A stretch of DNA of 64,000 nt, taken from Acetobacterium woodii DSM 1030 (lineage in GTDB: Bacteria > Bacillota > Clostridia > Eubacteriales > Eubacteriaceae). The notes under the pieces are model-generated. The model searched no databases. It was not told the DNA's origin and was given only the letters and a program-made list of their open reading frames with translations. Location of the stretch: positions 3,771,732-3,835,731 of the forward strand of contig NC_016894.1 in the NCBI RefSeq assembly GCF_000247605.1. Reading direction: 5' to 3'. Below are positions 53,844-62,378 of the stretch, piece by piece; the stretch's first letter is position 1, and each line of letters starts with the position of its first letter. A program made the translations under genes and the position numbers.

Positions 53844-54410
53844 TTACAAAGGATACAGCGATGGTGTCAGGACAAACAAAATATGATTAGCCTGTTCTCC
53901 TTTATTCAAAAATCGATGTTTAACATTCGGCGGAATCCGAACAACATCACCTTCCTCTAAAAAATACTCAATCCCTTCTAATTCAACATAGGCCTCACCT
54001 TTCATGACCACCGCAATTTCTTCCTTATCCCTATGTGAATAGTGACTTTCGGTGGTATTGGCATGCGCATTCAAATCCATCATCAAAAGTTCAATATGCG
54101 CTTTCATAAAATCCGGGGTTAACACATCATAAACAACATGGTCATTATTTTCGCGATAAACTTGCTGGCGATCTTTCTTTTTAGAAATTAAAGATTCCGT
54201 CTCAATTTGATTGATAAAAAGTGTGTATAGCGGTACATTTAAGGCCTTCGCAATAAGTTCCAATACACTCAATGACGGATTTGCTTTTCCTCGCTCAATT
54301 TGACTTATAAGGGACGTACTTATTCCCGAAAAATCGGCAAACTGACGAATTGTCATGCCTTTTTTCTGTCGGTAGTTTAAAACTGTTTGGCCCAAACGAT
54401 TATAATTCAT
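53844..54410 (-). CDS. XRE-family regulator with C-terminal cupin domain
   Basis: The 188-residue protein starts at ATG 54410 after GGGAGA. Residues about 5-65 are an XRE helix-turn-helix (TVLNYRQKKGMTIRQFADFS, TSLISQIERGKANPSLSVLE) and about 105-188 a cupin barrel (HYSHRDKEEIAVVMKGEAYV, VVRIPPNVKHRFLNKGEQAN). Such regulators sense small ligands and often sit divergently from a transporter. Here the divergent partner is a broken EamA gene. Confidence 0.9.
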   Translation of the reverse strand: MNYNRLGQTVLNYRQKKGMTIRQFADFSGISTSLISQIERGKANPSLSVLELIAKALNVPLYTLFINQIETESLISKKKDRQQVYRENNDHVVYDVLTPDFMKAHIELLMMDLNAHANTTESHYSHRDKEEIAVVMKGEAYVELEGIEYFLEEGDVVRIPPNVKHRFLNKGEQANHILFVLTPSLYPL

Positions 54411-54579
54411 CGTAATCTCCCATCCATAATAATAAGCTTTTTCTATCATTTGTATTAACATAATGAACCGATCAAATAGAGCTGTAATTAGCGATGAAAA
54501 TAGCCTATAATATTCTTATATATTATATTGTATCATGTATTTTATATTTAACAAGAACAAGGAGGTATCTTATTAACTG

Positions 54580-54812
54580 ATGCAGTCACGAACGATTCAA
54601 TATCTTTTTTTAATGTTAGGCGTTTTTGCTTTATCCACTTCTGCTATCTTTGTAAAATTAGCGGCTGCCCCTTCCTCTATTGCGGCTTTTTACTGACTTT
54701 TTTTGTCGTATTGATACTCTTGCCATTTTTATTATTCAAAAAAGAAAATCGGCAGGCGCTACGCGCGTTATCTAAAAAGCAATGGGGATTAGCTCTATGT
54801 TTTTATTTCGCC
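54580..54812 (+). pseudogene. EamA/DMT-family transporter, truncated and frameshifted
   Basis: From ATG 54580 (AAGGAGG upstream) the frame reads MQSRTIQYLFLMLGVFALST then SAIFVKLAAAPSSIAAFY and hits TGA, where CGA (Arg) is expected. The continuation is one base out of frame: VVLILLPFLLFKKENRQALR, then ALSKKQWGLALCFYF, after which homology ends. A normal EamA protein has about 290 residues and ten TM helices; about 78 remain. It was probably the transporter controlled by the divergent XRE-cupin gene. Nothing else is seen up to copy G. Confidence 0.75.
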
Positions 54813-54938
54813 AAAATAAGACTCGCGCAATCAACACGATAACTTAAGATGCTGTATATGCTGATCTCATTTAACAATTAACTTGATTTTGTTTTACAAA
54901 ATGATTAATATTCCTATTACAACCTATCATCTTTAATA

Positions 54939-54994
54939 AGTAATTGCGAAATGAAAAAACATCAACCAAAGCTCATGGCACTTTTGCAATTACC
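54939..54994 (+). repeat. MITE-like element with internal deletion (copy G)
   Basis: Both ends of the family are present (AGTAATTGCGAAATG and TTTTGCAATTACC) but about 110 central bases are missing. The copy lies between the broken EamA gene and a cupin gene. Confidence 0.65.
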
Positions 54995-55025
54995 GAATCA
55001 TATTTAAAAATTGGAGGTATTTAAA

Positions 55026-55385
55026 ATGGACAAAATAAATATTGAAGAAAAACTTAGCTTGTTTAACGACTATTGGAATCCGAAAATCATCGGTGAAATC
55101 AATGAGTCTTATGTGAAATTAGCCAAACTTAAAGGCGATTTTGTATGGCATACCCATGAAAATGAGGATGAAATGTTTTATGTCTTGAAAGGCACATTAA
55201 CCATGAAGTTCCGGGAAAAAAGTGTGCAACTCAATGAAGGTGAATGCCTTGTGATCCCTAGCGGCATCGAGCATATGCCGGTTGCTGAAGAAGAAGTTCA
55301 TGTCATGCTTATCGAATCGAAGACTACTTTAAATACCGGTAACGTTACAAGCGAAAGAACGGTCAAAAATCTAAAGCAAATCTAA
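55026..55385 (+). CDS. Small cupin-domain protein
   Basis: The 119-residue single cupin barrel has the metal-binding motif WHTHENEDEMFYVLKG (His, His, Glu) and the second motif IPSGIEHMP. ATG 55026 follows GGAGG by eight bases. Small cupins of this type act as isomerases, dioxygenases or ligand binders; the activity cannot be inferred. It ends at a strong terminator. Confidence 0.88.
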   Translation: MDKINIEEKLSLFNDYWNPKIIGEINESYVKLAKLKGDFVWHTHENEDEMFYVLKGTLTMKFREKSVQLNEGECLVIPSGIEHMPVAEEEVHVMLIESKTTLNTGNVTSERTVKNLKQI

Positions 55386-55426
55386 AAAAAGGTTATGTTT
55401 TTCAACCTGAAGAACATAACCTTTTT
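55386..55426. terminator. Bidirectional terminator
   Basis: Fourteen bases AAAAAGGTTATGTT (55386-55399) pair exactly with AACATAACCTTTTT (55413-55426), T-rich on both strands, between the convergent cupin and ferredoxin genes. Confidence 0.9.
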
Positions 55427-55488
55427 ATTTTTTTCATTGTAGACATTTGACCGAAACAAAAAATCCATTAATCGGTAAATGTGGTATT

Positions 55489-56280
55489 TTATTTAATGTT
55501 TTTTTTGATCAGCTCTTTTGCTTTAACGACACGATACTGTTTGAACTTTTTGCCGGGAATAATTACTGCATTAGCTGGACAAAAACTTAGGCATCGCATA
55601 CATAACTCACAAGACTTGTGCCATTCGGGATAATCTTTCATCTTGATATTGTTCACCGGACACAGCTTTGCACATAAACCACATTTAATGCATTTTTCCT
55701 GATCCACCGTAATTTTTCGCCCTTCAGCCAGATTTACCCGTTCCATTATAAAATGGTTACAGCAAAGATGATAAAATCCTTTTGAAAGAAATGGGATGCG
55801 TTTCCATGATGTATTTCCTTTAATGAGATTTTCTGCATACGCTCTAGCTTTTTCAAGACCACTATTTATTTTTTTACCGTTTACTTCCTCATTTATCTGT
55901 TTGGGAAGCCAATTATTCGGCATCACAATCTCACAAGCACCAATGCAATCATAGCCCTTCTCTGTTAGAACCTTTTTTAATGGCCCCACAATAGCACCAG
56001 AAAAAGCCATCATGGTATCAACCATAAAAACAGGTGTTTTATCAGCCCTTGGTAATGCCTTAAAAAAATCACAGACAAAAGGTAATGTCGATTGAAAAGC
56101 AACCGGAAAAGCAATCCCAAAAGGAATTGTAGTATCTATTTTTTGGGGGTCCGTCTCTTCAATTTTATGTAAAGTAACCGATATTCCTTTCGCGGAAAAA
56201 ATCTCTATCATTTCTTTTACTACCAACAAGGTGTTTCCAGTTCCTGAATAGTAATAAAAATTGATCTGTGTTCCAAACAT
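55489..56280 (-). CDS. EFR1-family protein: flavodoxin domain plus 2x[4Fe-4S] ferredoxin
   Basis: The 263-residue protein starts at ATG 56280 after GGGAGG. Residues about 5-160 are a flavodoxin-like domain (FYYYSGTGNTLLVVKEMIEI with the FMN phosphate loop). Residues about 195-245 hold two 4Fe-4S motifs, CIKCGLCAKLCP and CELCMRCLSFCP. EFR1-type proteins are electron carriers of anaerobes. The gene lies 38 bases after the TetR gene, in one operon under the operator 56927-56950. Confidence 0.88.
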   Translation of the reverse strand: MFGTQINFYYYSGTGNTLLVVKEMIEIFSAKGISVTLHKIEETDPQKIDTTIPFGIAFPVAFQSTLPFVCDFFKALPRADKTPVFMVDTMMAFSGAIVGPLKKVLTEKGYDCIGACEIVMPNNWLPKQINEEVNGKKINSGLEKARAYAENLIKGNTSWKRIPFLSKGFYHLCCNHFIMERVNLAEGRKITVDQEKCIKCGLCAKLCPVNNIKMKDYPEWHKSCELCMRCLSFCPANAVIIPGKKFKQYRVVKAKELIKKNIK

Positions 56281-56318
56281 AATTAATTTCCTCCCATAAA
56301 TACGATCTCTGTCATCTA

Positions 56319-56903
56319 TTAATTTTTTATCATGGTCCAAATATTTTGGGCAATTTTCTTTCCATTCATAATTAATGATGCTTCGGTACCGGTAACGGCA
56401 CAAGCAAACATAAGTCCTTCCACAAGTACGGCAATCTGAAGTGCCAAAAAATGCGGGTCAATGTCTTTTTTTACTTCTCCGTTTTGTTGTGCTTCTCTAA
56501 ATTTTTCTTCAATCAATGGGATACCGCCATAAATATAATCAGCCACCTTTGTCTTAAATTCCGGGAATTTTTTAATCGAATCAATTAAAACAAGATAGGT
56601 ATCGCTATTGACATTATCATAATATTTGCTATAGGAAAAATAACCTGAATAATCAAAGGAGTTTTGTATCAATTCCTTTATATTGTCAGAAGAAGAAATT
56701 TTTTTATCAGTCCATATTTTAATTTCTTCAATTATTACCTGGATCGCTTGGATAAAAACATCATCCTTATTTTTAAAATGATGATAAAAAGCACCTTTCG
56801 TAATATTGCAGGCACTTGTTATATCATTGATACTTGTATTATCATAACCATTCTCTATAAACATTATTACCGCCTGATGCAATAACTGTTCTTTCGTTTT
56901 CAT
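56319..56903 (-). CDS. TetR-family regulator of the EFR1 operon
   Basis: The 194-residue protein has a TetR DNA-binding domain at 5-50 (LLHQAVIMFIENGYDNTSIN, ITSACNITKGAFYHHFKNKD) and a helical ligand domain. It is transcribed from the promoter 56957-56985 through its own probable operator 56927-56950, followed by the EFR1 ferredoxin gene, so autorepression and control of the electron carrier are likely. Confidence 0.9.
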   Translation of the reverse strand: MKTKEQLLHQAVIMFIENGYDNTSINDITSACNITKGAFYHHFKNKDDVFIQAIQVIIEEIKIWTDKKISSSDNIKELIQNSFDYSGYFSYSKYYDNVNSDTYLVLIDSIKKFPEFKTKVADYIYGGIPLIEEKFREAQQNGEVKKDIDPHFLALQIAVLVEGLMFACAVTGTEASLIMNGKKIAQNIWTMIKN

Positions 56904-56926
56904 CGTGTTGTTCTCCTCATCTCAAA

Positions 56927-56950
56927 AACATACTAAACGGTCGGTATGTT
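56927..56950. promoter_or_regulatory. TetR-type operator
   Basis: A 24-bp imperfect palindrome, AACATAC...GTATGTT with inner TCGGTAT, lies between the -10 box and the TetR start codon. The symmetric ACATAC/GTATGT half-sites are typical of TetR-family operators. Confidence 0.65.
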
Positions 56951-56956
56951 AAATTA

Positions 56957-56985
56957 AGTATACTGTTCTTATCATAGATTGTCAA
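56957..56985 (-). promoter_or_regulatory. Sigma-A promoter of the TetR-EFR1 operon
   Basis: Minus strand TTGACA (56980-56985), 17-base spacer, TATACT (56957-56962), immediately upstream of the operator. Confidence 0.8.
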
Positions 56986-57117
56986 GTTCGAACCTAAAAA
57001 AGGTCCCTGCACAAAGTACATTTCTGAGACCTATTTATTTCTGTCTATTTAATTGTACCTTAATTTTATAAAAAAACCGATGGGTCCCGATTTTTATCTT
57101 AATCCTTCTCTGTTTAC

Positions 57118-57702
57118 TTAATTTGCTATGTATCTACCCGCATATTCAACTTTTGCTTTTTTCGTGTATTTCATAATAAATTCCGATTTTGCTTCTGTAT
57201 AGCCATCTCTATTGTGCTCGTATTCTTTCCCCAAACGCAATTTAAGGATTCCATATTGAGCCGCAATATCCGGATGATCTAATAGATAATCTCTAAAATA
57301 TAACTCATCCCAGTCACCTAAATGCCTAACATGAAGATGGTACACCTTTTCTGCAAACCCCTCTAACAAATATCCTTTATTTAATGCCAGTCGCAAATCC
57401 GGCTGAAATTCACTTGACATCAGGTTCCAGCTATTTTTATTGAGGGTTTTAATTAGCTCTGTAAGCTCGCACGTGCTATCCACTTCTAACAAGATATCGA
57501 TGGTGGGTTTTGCAATCAGTCCTTCCACCGCACTACTACCAATATGGTTGATCCGTTTTATGTCCTGATTGTTGATCGAACTTAATAGCTGTCTTTTTTC
57601 AATTTCATACCACTCTTTATATTTGGGATTATGTTCTTTTAAAATAATCGGGAACAATGCCCATAATTCTTTCAATGACAATTCTGATAATTCTTTTTTC
57701 AT
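57118..57702 (-). CDS. GrpB-family (UPF0157) nucleotidyltransferase-like protein
   Basis: The 194-residue protein contains NHIGSSAVEGLIAKPTIDIL and a late HLHVRHLGDWDELYFRDYLL, then HPDIAAQYGILKLRLGKEYE, the hallmarks of the GrpB/UPF0157 family with a nucleotidyltransferase fold (GS...DxD-like). The biological role is unknown. GGGGGAGG precedes the ATG. It is a single gene. Confidence 0.88.
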   Translation of the reverse strand: MKKELSELSLKELWALFPIILKEHNPKYKEWYEIEKRQLLSSINNQDIKRINHIGSSAVEGLIAKPTIDILLEVDSTCELTELIKTLNKNSWNLMSSEFQPDLRLALNKGYLLEGFAEKVYHLHVRHLGDWDELYFRDYLLDHPDIAAQYGILKLRLGKEYEHNRDGYTEAKSEFIMKYTKKAKVEYAGRYIAN

Positions 57703-57903
57703 AATCCTCCCCCATCAATCAGATTGTAAAAGAGCGCTACTCCACGTGATAATCTATAAAAAAATACATCTTCACATTTCCCAATTACCTAACGGCATTC
57801 AATTCTATTGTGTCCCTTATTTTTTGTTTGCTATAATGCTTTATCAGCACGTTTCAACACATTAATTCGATTAACACCTTGCTCATAAATAGCAACACCA
57901 AAG

Positions 57904-58884
57904 CTACTCGCAATCGCTTTCATCTTTTATTCCTTGTTTTAATATTTCGACTATTTTTTTAAGTGCTTCATTATATGCACTGGGATTATCAATATCGGTC
58001 AAATGACCCGCATTTTCAATCCAAAAAAGCGCTTTGATTGGTGCCTGGATCTGTTTAAAATATTCTGCTGCAAGTGTACTTGGGACTTGCCAGTCCTCTC
58101 TGCCACACAAATAAAATATCGGAATTTCATAAACTTGATCGTCATAAATGTCATATTCGATCAAATAATCCATCAGATGTTTATTTAATGCCGAGAAATT
58201 CAACATCGGAATAATATCAGAAAATCGAAAAACAGGACTTTTCAAAATTATTTTCACCTGTTTTCCGATGCTTCCGGTTATTCCGACCATCCCGTATTTT
58301 TTTTGCAATCTCCTGAATCTAAGCACTTCTTTTGTGAAATTGATTGTAGTTAAATAAAACGGATAACCGTCAAATGAAGCATAAGTGTTAATGTCTTTTT
58401 CAATATTAGCAGTTTTTATAAATTCGTCTAATCTTTCGTAAGCCAACCGTTCGCCTCTAAACATGCTTATGACTTGACCCATGCCAATATAACCACAAAC
58501 ATCGTGAGGATGCATCTTTACATAGGTTGTTCCTAAAACACTCCCCCAAGAATGCCCAAGTAATATTATTTTTTCGGTATGATATTTGCCTTTTATATAA
58601 CAAATTGTTTCGCTAAGGTCAGCAAGCAAACTCGCCATTGTGACCTCACTGGATAACGATTTATTTTTCAGATTTGTTTTTCCGGCCCCTCTTTGATCAT
58701 AATATACAAAACTGCAAAAATTTTCGGCTGGTCTCACCGCATATTGAAACAACGACTCTGACTGCCCTGGACCGCCATGCAAAAATAGAATGACCCATTC
58801 TGAATTACAAGGATAATGTAAAAAATACTGTTTTATCCCATTGATATTCACATATTCTTCAATATAAGTTATCTGCTTTTTCAT
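57904..58884 (-). CDS. Alpha/beta hydrolase, proline iminopeptidase-like
   Basis: The 326-residue protein has the oxyanion motif LFLHGGPGQSESLFQYAV, YYDQRGAGKTN, nucleophile elbow ILLGHSWGSVLGTTY (Ser), an Asp in FYLCGREDWQVPSTLA and His in WIENAGHLTDIDNP. The HGGPG and DQRGxG motifs are typical of prolyl iminopeptidases (peptidase S33), although other hydrolases share them. It is cytoplasmic, and AAGAGG precedes the ATG. It is 19 bases downstream of the next gene's end and possibly in one transcript only by read-through. Confidence 0.87.
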   Translation of the reverse strand: MKKQITYIEEYVNINGIKQYFLHYPCNSEWVILFLHGGPGQSESLFQYAVRPAENFCSFVYYDQRGAGKTNLKNKSLSSEVTMASLLADLSETICYIKGKYHTEKIILLGHSWGSVLGTTYVKMHPHDVCGYIGMGQVISMFRGERLAYERLDEFIKTANIEKDINTYASFDGYPFYLTTINFTKEVLRFRRLQKKYGMVGITGSIGKQVKIILKSPVFRFSDIIPMLNFSALNKHLMDYLIEYDIYDDQVYEIPIFYLCGREDWQVPSTLAAEYFKQIQAPIKALFWIENAGHLTDIDNPSAYNEALKKIVEILKQGIKDESDCE

Positions 58885-58919
58885 CGTTGCCTCTTAATTT
58901 CAAACGCTTAGTTAATTCT

Positions 58920-59450
58920 CTATCTCAAATTTTCGGCTAAATCACGTACTTTTTGAAGCTCGGGCGAATCATGCATACTGCCTTTTTCTACCATCCCCGG
59001 AATTTTGATGATGCCCTTATTTTCCCATTTTAAATATGCGCTAATCGCATTTAACTGGGCTTCAGCCGCATCGTAGACCTTATCTGAACCTGAATTTAAC
59101 AACATTGCAATCGAATGAATGTGAAATCCTTTTTTAGCAAAAGCATACATCCGATCAATAAAGCATTTTATCTGTGCGGAAACATCAAACCAGTAGATCG
59201 GTGAAGCCAATACCAGCAGATCCGTCTGTTCGAGATCTTTTAAGATGTCGTTCATATCATCTTTTTGCACACAAAGACCATCATGTGTAAAACAATATTG
59301 ACAACCCTGACAAGGTTTAACCGTCAGTTCACTTAACTTTCTTAACATCACCTGATGGCCGGCTTTTTTTGCCGCTTTGGCAAATACATCTGCCATAATT
59401 TCAGTATTTCCGCCTTTTCGCGGGCTACCCGTAACAACTAAAATATTCAT
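58920..59450 (-). CDS. Iron-sulfur flavoprotein (NADPH-dependent FMN reductase family)
   Basis: The 176-residue flavodoxin-fold protein opens MNILVVTGSPRKGGNTEIMA (FMN phosphate loop). Its compact cysteine motif CQGCQYCFTHDGLC at 47-60 has the spacing of the 4Fe-4S site in archaeal and clostridial iron-sulfur flavoproteins. ASPIYWFDVSAQIKCFIDRM is the second FMN contact. It probably transfers electrons or reduces O2, peroxide or quinones. It lies just downstream of the nitroreductase gene (37 bases) and may belong to that MarR-controlled operon. Confidence 0.88.
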   Translation of the reverse strand: MNILVVTGSPRKGGNTEIMADVFAKAAKKAGHQVMLRKLSELTVKPCQGCQYCFTHDGLCVQKDDMNDILKDLEQTDLLVLASPIYWFDVSAQIKCFIDRMYAFAKKGFHIHSIAMLLNSGSDKVYDAAEAQLNAISAYLKWENKGIIKIPGMVEKGSMHDSPELQKVRDLAENLR

Positions 59451-59487
59451 TTTTATTCACCAATTACCTTTCTAAACCTTTTATCTG

Positions 59488-60327
59488 TTAACCCCTAATC
59501 CACGAAAACAGATAATTTACCGGATTTGTCGCTTGAATACCAGGATCTTTCAATTTTTCAAAGCTTCCCGGCAAAGCGCTTTCCATCGCCGCTAAATGAA
59601 AATGACAGGCCCCAATGCCAACGTCGGTCCGCTGAATGTCAATCCCCAATTTGCTGTCTTTTGTCGGCTGAACCTCATAGAAATGATAGGCATTCTGATC
59701 CTGAACTATTCGCCACGGTTGTTTATTCACCGCCGATGGTGCCAGACGCAGCATCTCCAAGGGGAACGCATAATCTCCAGCCGCCGCCGGGGTAAGCGGA
59801 TGCGTAAAATCATGGTCATAAAAAATCTCGCTCCATTCGCAACGACGATTGGATTTTGCGGCCCACTGCACTACCGATTCCAGCATCCGCTTCTTACCGG
59901 CAGGATAACCGAGCGGGGAAATAACCGGAAAAAGATCACCGGCTTTCAACTTCATCGCTGTCGAAAATCCGCTGCGGTCAAAGGTTCCCCCTAACCAGCA
60001 AGTTCCCAACCCCAGCGAAGTGCAATATAAAACCAGCTGTTCAAAAGAGTAACCCAGGGCCTCAAGCACTAGTTCTCCCGGGGCTACCGATGCTCCAACA
60101 TAATTAGAAGCGCCTTTGATAACACCATAGGTTCCCAGCTTTTCACCGCTAACCAAGGCCGTCTTTTCCAGCAGATGAAAGTTAACATCTATGGCAAAGG
60201 GATTAGCTAAAGCAGCGATATACGTGCTGATTTTATCCTGATCCGCTGCCGTCAGCGGACGATTTTGATAGGTTCGTACACTATGACGGGCTTTCACCGT
60301 TTCTTCGATCAAAAAATCTATTTTCAT
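59488..60327 (-). CDS. Nitroreductase-family flavoprotein
   Basis: The 279-residue protein opens with ETVKARHSVRTYQNRPLTAA (FMN-binding Arg/Ser) and contains LGLGTCWLGGTFDRSGFSTA and LRLAPSAVNKQPWRIVQDQN, characteristic of the nitroreductase fold, with a C-terminal extension common in clostridial members. It would use NAD(P)H to reduce nitro compounds, quinones or flavins. It follows the monooxygenase-like gene by 19 bases in the MarR operon. AAGGGG precedes the ATG. Confidence 0.88.
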   Translation of the reverse strand: MKIDFLIEETVKARHSVRTYQNRPLTAADQDKISTYIAALANPFAIDVNFHLLEKTALVSGEKLGTYGVIKGASNYVGASVAPGELVLEALGYSFEQLVLYCTSLGLGTCWLGGTFDRSGFSTAMKLKAGDLFPVISPLGYPAGKKRMLESVVQWAAKSNRRCEWSEIFYDHDFTHPLTPAAAGDYAFPLEMLRLAPSAVNKQPWRIVQDQNAYHFYEVQPTKDSKLGIDIQRTDVGIGACHFHLAAMESALPGSFEKLKDPGIQATNPVNYLFSWIRG

Positions 60328-60346
60328 TTGTATCCCCTTACTTCTT

Positions 60347-60637
60347 TCAGGCTAGTGTTTTGTAAAGATTAATTTCACCCGGTTTTTCCAGATAACCCGC
60401 AAATGTCGCCATCGCGTCTTTAAAATGTTGCGACAACAAATGGTTATTGAGGGCTTCCTGATCATCCCATTCTTCCAGCATTGTCAACAGTTGCGGATTT
60501 TTGACATCTTGCAGCAATTCATAGCGGACGCAACCAGCATCATATTTTCTTGTCTCTGCCACAAGATTTTTAGCGATCGCAATAAATTCATCAATTTTAT
60601 CGGCTTTAATATTATTTTGAGCAGCTACTTTAATCAT
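60347..60637 (-). CDS. Antibiotic biosynthesis monooxygenase (ABM)-domain protein
   Basis: The 96-residue protein starts at ATG 60637 after AGGAAGG. It is one ABM ferredoxin-like barrel (VAAQNNIKADKIDEFIAIAK, GCVRYELLQDVKNP, LLTMLEEWDDQEALNNHLLS, QHFKDAMATFAG). Relatives such as YgiN are quinol or small-aromatic monooxygenases without cofactor. It lies between a MarR and a nitroreductase gene, which suggests a quinone or aromatic stress operon. Confidence 0.88.
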   Translation of the reverse strand: MIKVAAQNNIKADKIDEFIAIAKNLVAETRKYDAGCVRYELLQDVKNPQLLTMLEEWDDQEALNNHLLSQHFKDAMATFAGYLEKPGEINLYKTLA

Positions 60638-60701
60638 CGTAAATTTTTCCTTCCTAATTGCCATTTTAGATAATGGCCTCTATTTGTTGTGGTTTTGTTG
60701 A

Positions 60702-61157
60702 TTACTCCGTTTTATTTCCCAGTTTATCCAAAAGTTTACCACTCAATTCAAGAAAACAAAGCGTTTCTGCTTCGGTTAAGATGTTTCGATACTGGTTATG
60801 AAGCAGCCGCCAGGACGCTACAATTTGCTCCTGTTGTGCCAATCCTTCCGCAGTTGTCCGCAGATAGATATTTTTCCCTTCCGGTTGTTTTTCGACATAT
60901 TTTTTACGCTCCAGTTTATCAATCAGGCGAGTGATCGTTGATGGTGTTAAGTTAAGCATTTCTCCAACTTCCTTTTGCTGTATTCCACCTTTTAAATTGA
61001 CGTTATAAAGCAACACCGCATGACTTGGGGATAACCCGGTTTTACTAAACGCTTCGTCGGCTAATTTCCCCAACGCTCGGGCTAACTTTGTTGTCGAAAA
61101 AAATAAGCAGTCATCAAGTTTGCAGTCCTGAAGATCAACGTCTCGTTCATTGTTCAA
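60702..61157 (-). CDS. MarR-family regulator
   Basis: The 151-residue winged-helix protein has KEVGEMLNLTPSTITRLIDK (recognition helix) and the wing LERKKYVEKQPEGKNIYLRT. Cys12 and Cys17 near the N-terminus could sense oxidants. The start is TTG 61157 with AAAGGAGG seven bases upstream; the nearby ATG at 61150 is out of frame. It heads the operon with the ABM protein, nitroreductase and probably the flavoprotein, and probably represses it through 61171-61186. Confidence 0.9.
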   Translation of the reverse strand: MNNERDVDLQDCKLDDCLFFSTTKLARALGKLADEAFSKTGLSPSHAVLLYNVNLKGGIQQKEVGEMLNLTPSTITRLIDKLERKKYVEKQPEGKNIYLRTTAEGLAQQEQIVASWRLLHNQYRNILTEAETLCFLELSGKLLDKLGNKTE

Positions 61158-61170
61158 AATATCGCCTCCT

Positions 61171-61186
61171 TTGTTTGTACATACAA
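61171..61186. promoter_or_regulatory. MarR-type operator
   Basis: TTGTTTGTACATACAA is a 16-bp palindrome with one mismatched pair, just downstream of the -10 box and overlapping the ribosome-site region of the MarR gene. Confidence 0.65.
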
Positions 61187-61189
61187 TTT

Positions 61190-61218
61190 ATACTATCATG
61201 TGTCCTCTTTTTTGTCAA
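61190..61218 (-). promoter_or_regulatory. Sigma-A promoter of the MarR operon
   Basis: Minus strand TTGACA (61213-61218), 17-base spacer, TAGTAT (61190-61195). Confidence 0.65.
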
Positions 61219-61428
61219 TTCTAGTCTCAATAACTTATTTGTTATGATTTGCTGTCTGATCTAATTTATAAGTATCTTCTAATGAAATAGCCCGTCATAA
61301 AAAATATTAGTTGCTCTTTAAGATGCCACCCCTATGCTTATTAACGCTTGCCAAAAGCGGTAGAAATAAACAATGATTAATGGTATAATCTCTAAAAACA
61401 TAAATTTGATAAGAAGGTAGCTGTTAAA

Positions 61429-61743
61429 ATGATCGTTGTCCAGATTTTCATGGTAATCATCGGTAGTTTGTTTATTTATATTGGCTGGAGAATATGGAAG
61501 AAAGAACAAATAACACTCATTCATCGTTACCATTATGAAAAAGTTTCAGCAGAAAATAAGAAGCCCTATACAGAAAAGATGGGAAAAGCTATGATCCTAA
61601 TGGGCATCGGAATAGCTTTAACCGGAATTGCTGATTTTATATTTCACACTTCCTATTGTTGGTGTATTTTTGCGATTTGTTTCATTGGCGGACTTGTGAT
61701 AATGATCGTTTCGCAAATTAAATATAATCACGGCATATTTTAA
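61429..61743 (+). CDS. DUF3784-like small membrane protein
   Basis: The 104-residue protein has three hydrophobic helices (about 1-19, 55-72, 76-95) and a central segment HRYHYEKVSAENKKPYTEKM, typical of DUF3784 proteins of Firmicutes. AGAAGG precedes the ATG. The function is unknown. The opposite-strand reading frame 61318-61533 is judged a shadow. Confidence 0.8.
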   Translation: MIVVQIFMVIIGSLFIYIGWRIWKKEQITLIHRYHYEKVSAENKKPYTEKMGKAMILMGIGIALTGIADFIFHTSYCWCIFAICFIGGLVIMIVSQIKYNHGIF

Positions 61744-61875
61744 AATATATTTCCCTTTATCAAGCAAACACTATCTAAACTGGCCCGTTTCCCCCTTATA
61801 AATCAACCCCGCTCAAAATATCGGCTAAAGCTGTCCGACACCAATATAAAATAACCAAAGCGAAGGAACCAATCA

Positions 61876-62283
61876 ATGAATAAATGTGCCTACTGTCATA
61901 ATGAAATTCACGAACCGCATCCTGTAGTAGCTGGAAAAAATCAGGATTCGCTGGTTTGTTGCAGCGAATCCTGTGTCGAAAAAGTATTGGCGTTTTACAA
62001 TTTTTTTGACCGCACAAAAATATTCTTTTTCATCGGTCTCACCTTATTTATGATTTTATTGTTTGGTTCTGTTTTTCTTCTGAGCTTAAAAAATATGTGG
62101 CTGGGCAGCCTCTTAATGGGGTCGTCCTTTGGATTGCTGGGACTTCTTGTCATCCTTTTCCCCTTTGCCACCCCTCAGACATTTGATTTGCTTGGCATCC
62201 AAAAAACAATATCGGTTACGAGGCTGCTTGGTCTTTTTGTCTTGGCACTCGGTCCGTTACTTACTTATTGGCTGCGGCTATAG
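61876..62283 (+). CDS. Membrane protein with N-terminal Cys-rich zinc finger
   Basis: The 135-residue protein has a possible zinc finger at 1-35 (CAYCHNEIHEPHP, VCCSESCVEKVL) followed by three or four TM helices (about 48-70, 76-95, 112-133). The treble-clef/TRASH-like Cys pattern next to membrane helices suggests metal binding at the cytoplasmic face. The ATG follows AAGCGAAGGA by about nine bases. I do not recognise a named family. Confidence 0.72.
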   Translation: MNKCAYCHNEIHEPHPVVAGKNQDSLVCCSESCVEKVLAFYNFFDRTKIFFFIGLTLFMILLFGSVFLLSLKNMWLGSLLMGSSFGLLGLLVILFPFATPQTFDLLGIQKTISVTRLLGLFVLALGPLLTYWLRL

Positions 62284-62378
62284 ATGCTTCAGTCAAACCC
62301 TAGCTTTTGATAACCATTGCTTTCATCATCGACATCCTGATGAAAATTAAAAATTATCCTCAATCCCGCGGACAATTT

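Noticed and set aside
57772-57792. Further MITE end (CCCAATTACCT)
   Set aside because: The match is short and has changes; it could be chance.
61318-61533. Minus-strand 71-residue ORF
   Set aside because: It overlaps the DUF3784-like gene and its promoter region, lacks a ribosome site and has shadow-like composition.
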